The translations under genes and the position numbers were made by a program. A stretch of DNA of 6,528 nucleotides. Origin: Candidatus Parcubacteria bacterium. Lineage in GTDB: Bacteria; Patescibacteriota; Minisyncoccia; Phycocordibacterales; GCA-2747955. The stretch lies in NCBI GenBank assembly GCA_027039745.1, contig JALUMP010000157.1, positions 1 to 6,528 of the forward strand, read 5' to 3'. This document shows, piece by piece, positions 1 through 4,376 of the stretch. The notes beneath the pieces were generated by a model that saw only the letters and a list, made by a program, of their open reading frames with translations, searched no databases and was not told where the DNA came from. How positions within the stretch are numbered: the first letter of the stretch is position 1; each line of letters starts with the position of its first letter.

Positions 1-75
1 GATAGAGATCTTAATGCAGCTAGAAATATTCAAGAATTAGGTATGATGCAGTTTCAGTCTGGGACAAGACTATAA
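1..75 (+). CDS. tnpB: TnpB RNA-guided nuclease, C-terminal end (partial)
   Basis: The window opens inside a reading frame that ends with a TAA at 73-75 and encodes 24 residues beginning DRDLNAARNI. D-R-D-x-N-A-A-x-N is the hallmark of the third RuvC motif of TnpB (OrfB of IS200/IS605 and IS607 elements) and carries the last catalytic aspartate. The RuvC core and zinc finger must lie to the left, outside the window. TnpB is the omega-RNA-guided DNA endonuclease that cuts empty donor or target sites and so helps keep the transposon in place. The motif and the omega-RNA-like region directly downstream support each other. The fragment cannot show whether the element is IS605- or IS607-type, or whether tnpB is intact. 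The tail after the motif (QELGMMQFQSGTRL) is ordinary for the family. Confidence 0.88.
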   Translation, partial: DRDLNAARNIQELGMMQFQSGTRL

Positions 76-194
76 ATAATCAAAAGCTCTAAGTTGTAGA
101 TAAAAGAACAATCATGTTCTAATATTTTACAACTCAATCTTTTGAAGCCCAATCGTCTTTAGCGGTTGGGTAGTTCACATCATCACCAATTTAT
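76..194 (+). ncRNA. omega/reRNA scaffold at transposon right end, plus guide
   Basis: Seen in sequence: three nested helices, 80-86 with 139-145, 92-98 with 128-134, and 105-110 with 115-120 (four-base loop), all perfectly paired. A terminal hairpin follows at 148-155/163-170 (8 pairs including one G-T, loop 156-162), and then TAGTTCAC to 178. Known for TnpB: its guide RNA is made from the 3' end of tnpB through the right end, and the first 16-20 bases beyond the transposon boundary act as guide. Here the guide would be 179 to about 194-198, starting ATCATCACCAATTTAT. The transcript may begin inside tnpB; the exact 5' end is not visible. The boundary at 178 is inferred from the usual TTCAC end of this family. 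Confidence 0.75.
144..178 (+). mobile_element. Right end of IS200/IS605- or IS607-type TnpB element
   Basis: A GAAG tetranucleotide, an imperfect hairpin (stem 148-155/163-170) and the terminal GTAGTTCAC at 170-178 match the common right-end design of TnpB-carrying elements. The end lies about 100 bp beyond the tnpB stop, the normal spacing. The DNA to the right (179 onward) reads as a coding sequence on the other strand that is cut short exactly here. This supports 178/179 as the junction. The left end lies outside the window. Confidence 0.8.
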
Positions 195-303
195 CTTGAA
201 TTGGAAATGTTCCAACCACTTTTTTCCCATTAACAAACCAATTTGCTGACAATGCTGATGCAAGAGATGCAACTACTATTGTTCCTAATACTACTTTTTT
301 CAT
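175..303 (-). pseudogene. Secreted small protein, 5' fragment cut by the transposon
   Basis: Reading leftward from ATG at 303, the frame encodes 42 residues. It starts with a textbook signal peptide: MKK, a hydrophobic core (VVLGTIVVASLASA) and an A-L-S-A cleavage site after residue 20. A mature start, NWFVNGKKVVGTFPIQDKLV, follows. The TGA stop at 177-175 lies in the transposon's terminal TTCAC, so the gene was interrupted by the insertion and the remainder is probably left of the window. A strong ribosome binding site (AAAAGGAGT complement, 308-316) and an extended -10 box at 326-334 show the gene was properly expressed. A short periplasmic peptide could still be made. The family is not recognised; an originally tiny protein is possible but less likely. 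Confidence 0.7.
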
Positions 304-325
304 TTCAACTCCTTTTATTTGTCTA

Positions 326-334
326 ATTATACCA
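326..334 (-). promoter_or_regulatory. Extended -10 promoter of the truncated secreted gene
   Basis: On the minus strand this reads TGGTATAAT, an extended -10 box. It lies 23 bp upstream of the start codon at 303, with the Shine-Dalgarno sequence in between. No clear -35 is present, but the upstream DNA is A/T-tract rich, as is usual for Campylobacterota. It is divergent from the promoter at 381-389. Confidence 0.6.
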
Positions 335-380
335 TAATTATATCGTAATTATTTTTTTTATTTTTATTTAAGTTAAAAAT

Positions 381-389
381 TGCTATAAT
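381..389 (+). promoter_or_regulatory. Extended -10 promoter of candidate ncRNA
   Basis: TGCTATAAT is a perfect extended -10 box. The expected start point, six to eight bases downstream, falls at 395-397, directly at the base of the 22-bp stem that begins at 398. This placement is the main argument that the inverted repeat is an RNA gene rather than a transposon. The same nine-base box occurs at 4457-4465. Confidence 0.6.
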
Positions 390-396
390 GTTATTA

Positions 397-570
397 CAAG
401 AAGGATTTAAAGACTACTTGAACTTTCATATCTTTGTGGTGAAGATATTAGAGGAATAAACTATATAATAGCGAAACTCTGGCTCCGAGTAAGATTATTA
501 ACCATTTCTGAAAAGAGCTGGCAGTTGCTATTTGATTTTTATTTAAAGTAGTCTTTAAATCCTTCTTAAT
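397..570 (+). ncRNA. Candidate structured non-coding RNA with 22-bp closing stem
   Basis: Seen: 398-419 and 546-567 are perfect reverse complements (22 bp). Inside, 428-434 pairs with 442-448 (7 bp, loop 435-441). A longer arm is formed by 467-472 with 527-532, 475-478 with 523-526 and 482-485 with 515-518, giving a three-way junction. An extended -10 box ends eight bases before the stem. No convincing open frame fills the region, and local GC (about 37% over 481-540) exceeds the flanks. The size (about 170 nt) and the closed-end transcript resemble 6S RNA, but I cannot place the 6S central bubble, so no name is given. Alternatives are a MITE with 22-bp terminal repeats (no clear target duplication seen) or a retron-type RNA (no reverse transcriptase in the window). 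Confidence 0.5.
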
Positions 571-599
571 ATAGTGCTAAACCATTGCCCAAAAAGTGT

Positions 600-741
600 A
601 GTGTGGCGTGCTTTTAAGCGTTTGCCTTATATCTTCACTTGGCTGCGAATTGATTTTTGCATAGTGTTTTATGGTTTGTTAAATGGTTACTATCTTAACC
701 AGCTTGTTCGAAGTGAAAAGATGGTATTTTTATGCCACTCT
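600..741. other. GC-richer foldable intergenic segment, unassigned
   Basis: From 568 to 944 there is no supported gene. The part at 600-741 stands out: about 43% GC over 601-660, and nested long-range pairing. 600-607 pairs with 734-741 (7 of 8). 634-640 pairs with 711-717 (7 of 7), and its outer flank 631-633 pairs with 720-722. 685-689 pairs with 696-700. The plus strand has an open frame from a GTG at 574 to 762, but it has no ribosome binding site and an unnatural composition, so I do not call it a gene. It may be a second structured RNA, a folded recombination site, or a decayed insertion. 742-944 is A/T-rich spacer with one hairpin (822-845) and the promoter of the next gene. Confidence 0.3.
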
Positions 742-821
742 TCAGTCTTTTCATTTCTTTAAAAATTGTTTTTTCTCCTAAAAACAAAAAATATAAAAAA
801 TCCAAAATTCTCCTCTTATTT

Positions 822-845
822 TTAGCTAGATTTAGTTCTAGCTAA
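822..845. repeat. 9-bp perfect inverted repeat (hairpin or operator)
   Basis: TTAGCTAGA at 822-830 and its exact complement at 837-845 surround a six-base spacer. No T-tract follows on either strand, so it is not a standard intrinsic terminator. It lies about 65 bp upstream of the -10 box of the 945 gene, a position that would suit a regulator-binding site. The function is open. Confidence 0.4.
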
Positions 846-910
846 GTGCCTTTATCCTACAAAAAAATATTATTTTTCTTCTTAAAAATACAAAAAAATT
901 ATTCTTGATT

Positions 911-916
911 TATAAT
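911..916 (+). promoter_or_regulatory. -10 box of the 87-residue gene
   Basis: TATAAT lies 29 bp upstream of the ATG at 945, with A/T-rich DNA and no recognisable -35 upstream. A start point near 923 would give a short leader that carries the AAAGGAT ribosome binding site. Confidence 0.5.
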
Positions 917-944
917 ATATAAATTTAAACAAAAAGGATATCCT

Positions 945-1208
945 ATGAATGCACGTGCTTTCGATAAAGAAATAATTGTTGATCTTGATCTTGATGAATT
1001 AATGAAAATGAAAGAGCTTGTTGATAAAGCTATTGGTACTGCTGAACTTGTTGAGAGACTTGAATCAGGTGAGAATGAAAGAGATCCATTCTTTCATGGC
1101 TTTCATCCAGCTGTTGATTATTTTGAATATGATAATGAAACAATCAAATTTGGTATTAATTCGATCAAGAGAAAGCAAAATTCAAATCCAAACCTTGAGG
1201 ATGTATAG
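945..1208 (+). CDS. Small acidic protein of unknown function (87 aa)
   Basis: An 87-codon frame starts at ATG 945, with AAAGGAT about seven bases upstream and a TATAAT box at 911-916. It ends at a TAG that is built into an intrinsic-terminator stem, so it looks like a complete monocistronic gene. The protein has no signal peptide or membrane segment. It is rich in Asp/Glu: residues 10-40 (DLDLDELMKMKELVDKAIG) look amphipathic and helical, residues 60-75 are aromatic and acidic (VDYFEYDNETIKFG), and the tail is basic and then polar (IKRKQNSNPN). No catalytic motif or known fold is recognised. A +1-frame shadow of 64 codons overlaps it and is not a gene. Lying between a transposon end and an IS607 remnant, it is probably accessory. 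A small DNA- or protein-binding regulator is a guess only. Confidence 0.7.
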   Translation: MNARAFDKEIIVDLDLDELMKMKELVDKAIGTAELVERLESGENERDPFFHGFHPAVDYFEYDNETIKFGINSIKRKQNSNPNLEDV

Positions 1209-1223
1209 TTAATTCTATACATC
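1200..1223 (+). terminator. Intrinsic terminator overlapping the stop codon
   Basis: GATGTATAG at 1200-1208 pairs perfectly with 1215-1223 around a TTAATT loop, followed by a T-rich stretch (TCTTTCT). The TAG stop of the 87-residue gene is the last codon of the left arm. The stem is A/T-rich and the U-tract broken, so termination may be moderate. Confidence 0.55.
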
Positions 1224-1304
1224 TCTTTCTATTAATCTTAATTTTTTAGTAAAATATTTATTGTATTTTCTGCTTCTTGTGAACTACGAAATATAAAACC
1301 TAAT

Positions 1305-1719
1305 CAAACCTGATCATAAGACCAAAAGATTAAGCATTAAGAAGAATCAAGTGATTCCCATTCTCCTATTTCGAAGAAAACTTTTGCATATTAGATATTA
1401 TGTCAGCTTTTTGGTCAGAGGATAAAAACTTTTCAATGCTAATAGTCATTGTTCTTTTTTCTAAAATAGAATCAAGATCATATTTATCAGTTCTCTCTGA
1501 ATAAGATATGTTTTTTGCAGCCCTATACATTTTTATTTTTATGAGATCTTGAACCATATAATCTTGTTGAGAAAACTGTAATTATTTCTAAAACATCTCC
1601 TACCAACTCTTGTTCAAAAGTTTTTTCTTTTTGCTTTAAAATTATAACTTCTGTTCCAAATTCTTTTGTAGTATTTATCACCAAATTTTTTAGGAAATTA
1701 TATCTAATGATCAGGTTTG
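1305..1719. repeat. 17-bp inverted repeat pair bracketing the IS607 remnant
   Basis: 1305-1321 reads CAAACCTGATCATAAGA. The reverse complement of 1703-1719 reads CAAACCTGATCATTAGA, so 16 of 17 positions agree. The arms are about 380 bp apart. The right arm is also part of the tnpA fragment. IS607 elements normally lack terminal inverted repeats, so this may record an inversion-deletion that destroyed the element. Confidence 0.6.
1366..1530 (-). CDS. Doubtful 54-codon frame after tnpA remnant
   Basis: The frame starts at ATG 1530 (MYRAAKNISYSE...), overlapping the tnpA stop by a few bases just as tnpB does in IS607. It ends at TAG 1366-1368. The frame is also open up to ATG 1557 (63 codons), but that part runs antiparallel in frame to recognisable tnpA sequence. 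Neither start has a ribosome binding site. The peptide (charged, with KRTMTISIEKFLSSDQKADI in the middle) does not look like a TnpB N-terminus, which normally has a Y-K-x-R-x-Y-P motif. A small hairpin (1344-1348/1353-1357) with a T-rich tail follows it on the minus strand. It could be the end of another gene fused by deletion, or chance. Confidence 0.25.
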   Translation of the reverse strand: MYRAAKNISYSERTDKYDLDSILEKRTMTISIEKFLSSDQKADIISNMQKFSSK

Positions 1720-1726
1720 TACATTT
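1523..1726 (-). pseudogene. tnpA: IS607-family serine recombinase TnpA, C-terminal fragment
   Basis: A start-less frame of 67 codons runs from after a TGA (1729-1727) to a TAG at 1525-1523. It reads NFLKNLVINTTKEFGTEVII, then KQKEKTFEQELVGDVLEIIT and VFSTRLYGSRSHKNKNV. The E-x-Q-E-L-V-x-D-V-L-x-I-I-T-V-F-S-x-R-L-Y-G-S-R signature is characteristic of the C-terminal half of IS607 TnpA. In that family the catalytic domain lies C-terminal to a small MerR-like DNA-binding domain. The catalytic serine, the DNA-binding domain and the arginine-rich D-R-L-x-R-F segment are gone or scrambled (LIIRYNFL where the family has roughly D-R-L-I-R-F-G-F-x-F-L). The product would be inactive. It is in the orientation expected if the right end is at 1279. 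Confidence 0.78.
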
Positions 1727-1743
1727 TCAGAAGGCACTGCTGT

Positions 1744-2640
1744 CTACCCATATATCGTGGTGAGTTCAGCACCTTCATTTTCAAGAAAAAACTTAAAGAT
1801 AAATGCAAAACAAAAAAGTGTCTCTCTGAAATATTTATTTTTTTCTTTTGAAAGGAGCTCTAATGCCATTTCCATATCCTTCATCCTAGGTACAACATAA
1901 TCTCCATTGTCGCTAAAGATATTTACCTCACCTTCTTTCAAAACAACCCCTTCTTCTGAATGAAGGAGCTTATATGATTGTCCATTATCTCCAGCCCACT
2001 CTCCTAATGAAAACAAGTCTAATATTGAAAAAGATACTTCACTCTCTATTCCATCAAGATCATCTAAAATTGTATTTATCTCATCTGAATGAAGGATACG
2101 AATATTATCGAAGGAATCAAGAAGATTATGTCTGACTTCATTCTTTCCTTCAACCTCAAAGTGATATTTCTTAGTTGTTAGCTCTATTGTTCCATCATCT
2201 ATTTCTTTTAATATAAAATCTTTAAATTGATAGCCCATATTACCAAAGTACACAATATAGTTTTCCACATATGTCTTTTTTGCAGTAATATCTTCAATTA
2301 TTTGTTTGAAATTTATACCTGTTTTTTTGTCTTCTTTCAGTGTTTCCAAAATTGCAATATTTATCAGCAAATCTTTCTCTATTTTTACTCCTGTCCCGTT
2401 GAAAGTTCCTCCTGTATATACAGAGTCTCCTTCATTAAACAAAAATAAATTATTTTCCAAGAAATAATCAATATTTGAAATTGCTCTTAAACTTTTCTTT
2501 TTTGAAAATAGATTTTTTTCTACTCTTATCTTTTTCCCTTTGTTTGAAAAAATATTATGTTTTTCTAAGCTATCCACCAACTCTGACTTTAATTTGTTTC
2601 CATCAATATTTGATATTCGAATCTCTATATCTAATGCCAT
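1744..2640 (-). CDS. Unknown 298-residue cytosolic protein
   Basis: The frame starts at ATG 2640, with AGAGAGGA seven bases upstream and an extended -10 box about 30 bp away, so start and expression are well supported. There is no signal peptide. Residues 1-60 are basic and mixed alpha/beta in appearance. A short Gly/Thr-rich stretch (VYTGGTFNGTGVKIEKD, 74-90) follows, then alternating amphipathic segments. Residues 190-220 are acidic (ILDDLDGIES ... GEWAGDNG). The C-terminus has a hydrophobic run (FCFAFIFKFF, 277-286), too short and charged for a clear membrane helix. I recognise no family, nuclease, ATPase or toxin motif. The stop lies only 17 bp before the IS607 tnpA fragment, so the original 3' end could have been altered by that insertion. 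Being monocistronic between mobile remnants makes an accessory or defence-related role possible, without direct evidence. Confidence 0.75.
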   Translation of the reverse strand: MALDIEIRISNIDGNKLKSELVDSLEKHNIFSNKGKKIRVEKNLFSKKKSLRAISNIDYFLENNLFLFNEGDSVYTGGTFNGTGVKIEKDLLINIAILETLKEDKKTGINFKQIIEDITAKKTYVENYIVYFGNMGYQFKDFILKEIDDGTIELTTKKYHFEVEGKNEVRHNLLDSFDNIRILHSDEINTILDDLDGIESEVSFSILDLFSLGEWAGDNGQSYKLLHSEEGVVLKEGEVNIFSDNGDYVVPRMKDMEMALELLSKEKNKYFRETLFCFAFIFKFFLENEGAELTTIYG

Positions 2641-2670
2641 CTATCTATCCTCTCTTTTTATGTTATCTAT

Positions 2671-2679
2671 ATTATACCA
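2671..2679 (-). promoter_or_regulatory. Extended -10 promoter of the 298-residue gene
   Basis: The minus strand reads TGGTATAAT, ending 30 bp before the ATG at 2640. No -35 is recognisable; the upstream DNA is A/T-tract rich. The expected start is near 2664, giving a leader of about 24 bases that contains the ribosome binding site. Confidence 0.6.
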
Positions 2680-2714
2680 TATTTAATCTTTTAAACTTCT
2701 TAATAGTTAATTTT

Positions 2715-2742
2715 GAAAACTACACTAAGAGCGATGTCTCCG
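2715..2742 (-). mobile_element. Possible relic of a TnpB-element right end
   Basis: On the minus strand this reads GGAGACATCGCTCTTAG followed by TGTAGTTTTC. It resembles the plus-strand segment 4377-4403 (shared AGACATCGCT and CTTAG). Loosely, it also follows the plan of the true right end at 144-178: GAAG, stem, a loop with TCTTAG, stem, then GTAGTT. The stem is largely destroyed here, and no tnpB sequence is readable upstream on that strand. The rest of 2641-2889 holds the promoter of the gene to the left and a long palindrome. Confidence 0.3.
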
Positions 2743-2836
2743 AAAAAGAAAGTTGATGAAAGAAAAAATATAAATACAGCTGAGAGAAATATTGTAAACA
2801 ATTTATTAGATTTTTTGTTTTTTAGAAAAGTGGTGT

Positions 2837-2876
2837 TTTAATTTTTAGACTTTTCATTTCAAGTCTAAAAATTAAA
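2837..2876. terminator. 16-bp perfect palindrome after trxA, probable terminator
   Basis: 2837-2852 and 2861-2876 are exact complements around an eight-base loop. The hairpin begins 14 bp past the thioredoxin stop codon (2890-2892) on the minus strand, where a terminator is expected. The stem is almost all A/T with an AGACT/AGTCT core, and its outer arm supplies the A- and T-rich tracts on both strands, so it could act in both directions. No separate U-tract follows, so termination efficiency is uncertain. Confidence 0.55.
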
Positions 2877-2889
2877 TTCAGATTAAAAA

Positions 2890-3207
2890 TTAAAGAAGAT
2901 TGTTTATTTGTTTAACATACTCTTCTTCACTACGAGCACCTACAAATTTATTCATAATTTCACCATCTTTCAAGAAGATAATTGTAGGAATAGATCTGAT
3001 TCCAAATTTTGTATGAATATCTTGCTCTTCATCTGTATTCACTTTACAAATTTTAGCTTTACCATCAAAATCTTTTGCTAATTTTTCAATTACAGGAGAA
3101 TTCATTCTACAAGGACCACACCAAGGTGCCCAAAAATCTAGCATTACAACACCTTCTTTTGTTGTCTCTTCAAAATTTTCTTTTGTTAAAATAATAGGTT
3201 TTTTCAT
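2890..3207 (-). CDS. trxA: Thioredoxin
   Basis: A complete 105-residue thioredoxin, the normal length for a TrxA. The fold signature is intact: FWAPWCGPC with redox cysteines C30 and C33, the buried Asp24 (MLDFW), KVNTDEE at 56-61, and the cis-proline loop RSIPT (P74). A closing glycine region (FVGARS) and C-terminal helix follow. It is a cytosolic disulfide reductase that takes electrons from thioredoxin reductase and passes them to ribonucleotide reductase, peroxiredoxins and methionine sulfoxide reductase. The ATG at 3207 has AAGGA about nine bases upstream and a TATAAT box further up. The residues after CRM are NSP rather than the usual IAP, a small departure next to the active site. No trxB adjoins, unlike many Campylobacterota loci, so it may be a second, accessory thioredoxin. 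Confidence 0.97.
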   Translation of the reverse strand: MKKPIILTKENFEETTKEGVVMLDFWAPWCGPCRMNSPVIEKLAKDFDGKAKICKVNTDEEQDIHTKFGIRSIPTIIFLKDGEIMNKFVGARSEEEYVKQINNLL

Positions 3208-3241
3208 TTTAGTTTTCCTTTTTGTTTTGTTTTAAAAATAT

Positions 3242-3247
3242 ATTATA
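3242..3247 (-). promoter_or_regulatory. -10 box of trxA
   Basis: The complement reads TATAAT, 34 bp upstream of the thioredoxin ATG at 3207. No -35 is visible; the upstream DNA has short T/A tracts. Upstream of it lies the 10-bp inverted repeat at 3275-3305. Confidence 0.5.
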
Positions 3248-3274
3248 TCTGATTTTTCATTTTCTTTTTCGTGA

Positions 3275-3305
3275 ATTACTAAATTTTTTGTTCACATTTA
3301 GTAAT
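3275..3305. repeat. 10-bp inverted repeat between divergent genes
   Basis: ATTACTAAAT at 3275-3284 and its exact complement at 3296-3305 flank an 11-base spacer. The centre-to-centre distance of 21 bp (two helical turns) is what a dimeric regulator would prefer. It sits upstream of the trxA -10 box and about 65 bp from the -10 of the divergent gene, so it could control either. No T-tract makes it a good terminator. Confidence 0.4.
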
Positions 3306-3370
3306 CAACATAGATTTTCGAATCATAACAAGTATACTCTATTTCAATTAATATTAACGAAAATAATATT

Positions 3371-3376
3371 ATAATA
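3371..3376 (+). promoter_or_regulatory. -10 box of the 64-residue gene
   Basis: TATAAT, 23 bp upstream of the ATG at 3400, followed by an AGGAG ribosome binding site at 3391-3395. The upstream DNA is A/T-rich without a -35. Confidence 0.55.
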
Positions 3377-3399
3377 TCTGTATACGAAAAGGAGAAAAA

Positions 3400-3594
3400 A
3401 TGAAGGTTTCCGAGCTAAAGGATTTGTTAAAAGATTACGATGCCAATGCCGACATTCAAATTAATATTTCTGATGGTTTTCAAATTATAGATATTTTTAG
3501 TGTTGAAATTGATGAAAAATGGGACAAAAAAGAATCATTTGTATTAGCTATCAATATTAATGATGAAGGATATTGCTTAAAAGAGGAAAATTAA
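3400..3594 (+). CDS. Small phage/plasmid-type protein, 64 aa
   Basis: The ATG at 3400 is preceded by AGGAG at four bases' distance and a TATAAT box, so the gene looks expressed. The N-terminus, MKVSELKDLLKDYDANADIQI, follows a pattern common in small phage and plasmid proteins: M-x-V-x-E-L-x-x-L-L, then a Y/D-rich turn with D-A-x-I, then a beta strand. The remainder is strand-like and acidic (IDIFSVEIDEKWDKKESFVLAI). There are no cysteine clusters or membrane segments. The biochemical function of such proteins is unknown to me. It converges with the 246-codon gene, with 13 bp between the stops and no clear terminator. The neighbouring phage-type gene suggests both came from one prophage or plasmid segment. 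Confidence 0.75.
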   Translation: MKVSELKDLLKDYDANADIQINISDGFQIIDIFSVEIDEKWDKKESFVLAININDEGYCLKEEN

Positions 3595-3607
3595 TATATT
3601 GAGCAAA

Positions 3608-4348
3608 TCAATGTACAAGCTTTGTTTTGCGAAACTTATACACAACAACAAAAGGATCGTCTATCCACCTATAACCTTCATTTGCGACACTATCCCATAA
3701 CTGAATAAAAGAATTCTTTATAGCTATCTCAATTGCTGTTAAATCATCAGCTACAACCTTCTTTGATAAATCCAGTATTTTTGCTTTAGTAAGATTGTTT
3801 ACATTTTTAATCTCTATTCCTTCTGCAAGAACATCTCCAAAAGTTATATCATGTAGATTTTCAACATTTATTTTTGTGATTGTTACAAATGTTTTTGCCA
3901 TTTCAGCTATACATCCGTTTGGTACAGATTTATGCTCAGTTATCCATTTTTTTGGATTTGGAAAAAATCTTGCTGGTAGATCAATTTTATATTTTTTCTT
4001 TTTGTCTGATTTTAATTGATATTCTATTTTTGCACTATCAAATCTGAATATATAGTTTGTAATAAAAGCAGGTTCTCTTATCCAAATTTGTTCTCCCACT
4101 TTATAAGTAAAATTATCTCCACAAAAAAAGTTATTTTCTCCTTCTTCTTGAAAAATTGGGCAAACTTTTTCTATGCCTTGCATAACCTTAAATTGTAATT
4201 TTTTATTTGTTTTTTCAAAGAAATATGGTGTTTTTTTTGGGTCTTTTAATGAAATATCGTAGAACTTTTTTAAAACTCTTCTTGTCTCTGTTTTTGATTC
4301 ATTATTAATTGATATCGCCATAGCAGTATTCATCATTATATAATTCAA
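3608..4348 (-). CDS. Phage-associated conserved protein (ASCH/PUA-like family)
   Basis: The 246 residues carry the ordered signature of a family frequent in phages and prophages. It starts with N-T-x-M ... KTETRR (7-24), then YKVGEQIWIREP (82-93), LPARFFP (124-130), and a strand of the type TKINVENLHDIT with an LAEGIE helix (158-179). It ends with FIQLWDS (214-220) and W228 ... DPFVVVYKFR. Members are often labelled ASCH-domain or phage morphogenetic protein. The fold is thought to be PUA-like and RNA-related, but the role is not established. A TTG at 4348 is the best start: AGAGGT lies seven bases upstream, and translation from it restores the family's N-terminal strand (NYIMMNT). ATGs at 4336 and 4333 lie too far from that site. 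The insert at 30-75 is lysine-rich. Confidence 0.72.
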   Translation of the reverse strand: MNYIMMNTAMAISINNESKTETRRVLKKFYDISLKDPKKTPYFFEKTNKKLQFKVMQGIEKVCPIFQEEGENNFFCGDNFTYKVGEQIWIREPAFITNYIFRFDSAKIEYQLKSDKKKKYKIDLPARFFPNPKKWITEHKSVPNGCIAEMAKTFVTITKINVENLHDITFGDVLAEGIEIKNVNNLTKAKILDLSKKVVADDLTAIEIAIKNSFIQLWDSVANEGYRWIDDPFVVVYKFRKTKLVH

Positions 4349-4361
4349 TTGTTTTACCTCT
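4348..4361 (-). promoter_or_regulatory. Ribosome binding site choosing a TTG start
   Basis: The complement reads AGAGGT (4361-4356), seven bases and then TTG (4348-4346). The two in-frame ATGs further in (4336, 4333) are 19 or more bases from this site and have no Shine-Dalgarno sequence of their own, so TTG is preferred. Confidence 0.5.
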
Positions 4362-4376
4362 TATCCTAATTTAGCA

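Larger units (their letters stand above)
1279..1726 (-). mobile_element. Decayed IS607-type element remnant
   Basis: This block is read on the minus strand. It begins at the right with the cut-off serine recombinase fragment (1726-1523). At the left it ends with GTAGTTCAC (complement of 1279-1287), the same nine bases that end the TnpB element at 170-178. In between there is room only for about 240 bp, far too little for tnpB, so the accessory gene is lost. A 17-bp inverted repeat (16 identical) lies at 1305-1321 and 1703-1719, the right copy within the broken tnpA start. No terminal hairpin like that at 148-170 precedes the GTAGTTCAC, so the left boundary is tentative. Confidence 0.5.

Noticed and set aside
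397..570. Retron msr-msd RNA
   Set aside because: The inverted ends and internal hairpins fit in size, but no reverse transcriptase frame lies on either side within the window.
600..741. Integron attC site
   Set aside because: The folding is suggestive, but the paired GTTRRRY and RYYYAAC boxes are not found at the proper positions and no cassette array is present.
574..762. Open frame of 62 codons from a GTG
   Set aside because: No ribosome binding site, unnatural residue make-up (many W, F, Y and C) and it overlaps pairing segments; treated as non-coding.
1018..1212. 64-codon plus frame
   Set aside because: Frame-shifted shadow of the 87-residue gene, without its own start signals.
2227..2756. 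Plus-strand frames opposite the 298-residue gene
   Set aside because: Phe/Tyr/Leu-rich antisense shadows of an AT-rich gene.
2734..2843. Short plus frame starting MSPKKKVDERKN
   Set aside because: Only 36 codons, weak ribosome binding site, and its start lies in the possible transposon-end relic; composition is gene-like but not enough to call.
3795..4198. Plus-strand frames opposite the phage-family gene
   Set aside because: Antisense shadows; the minus frame has the family motifs.
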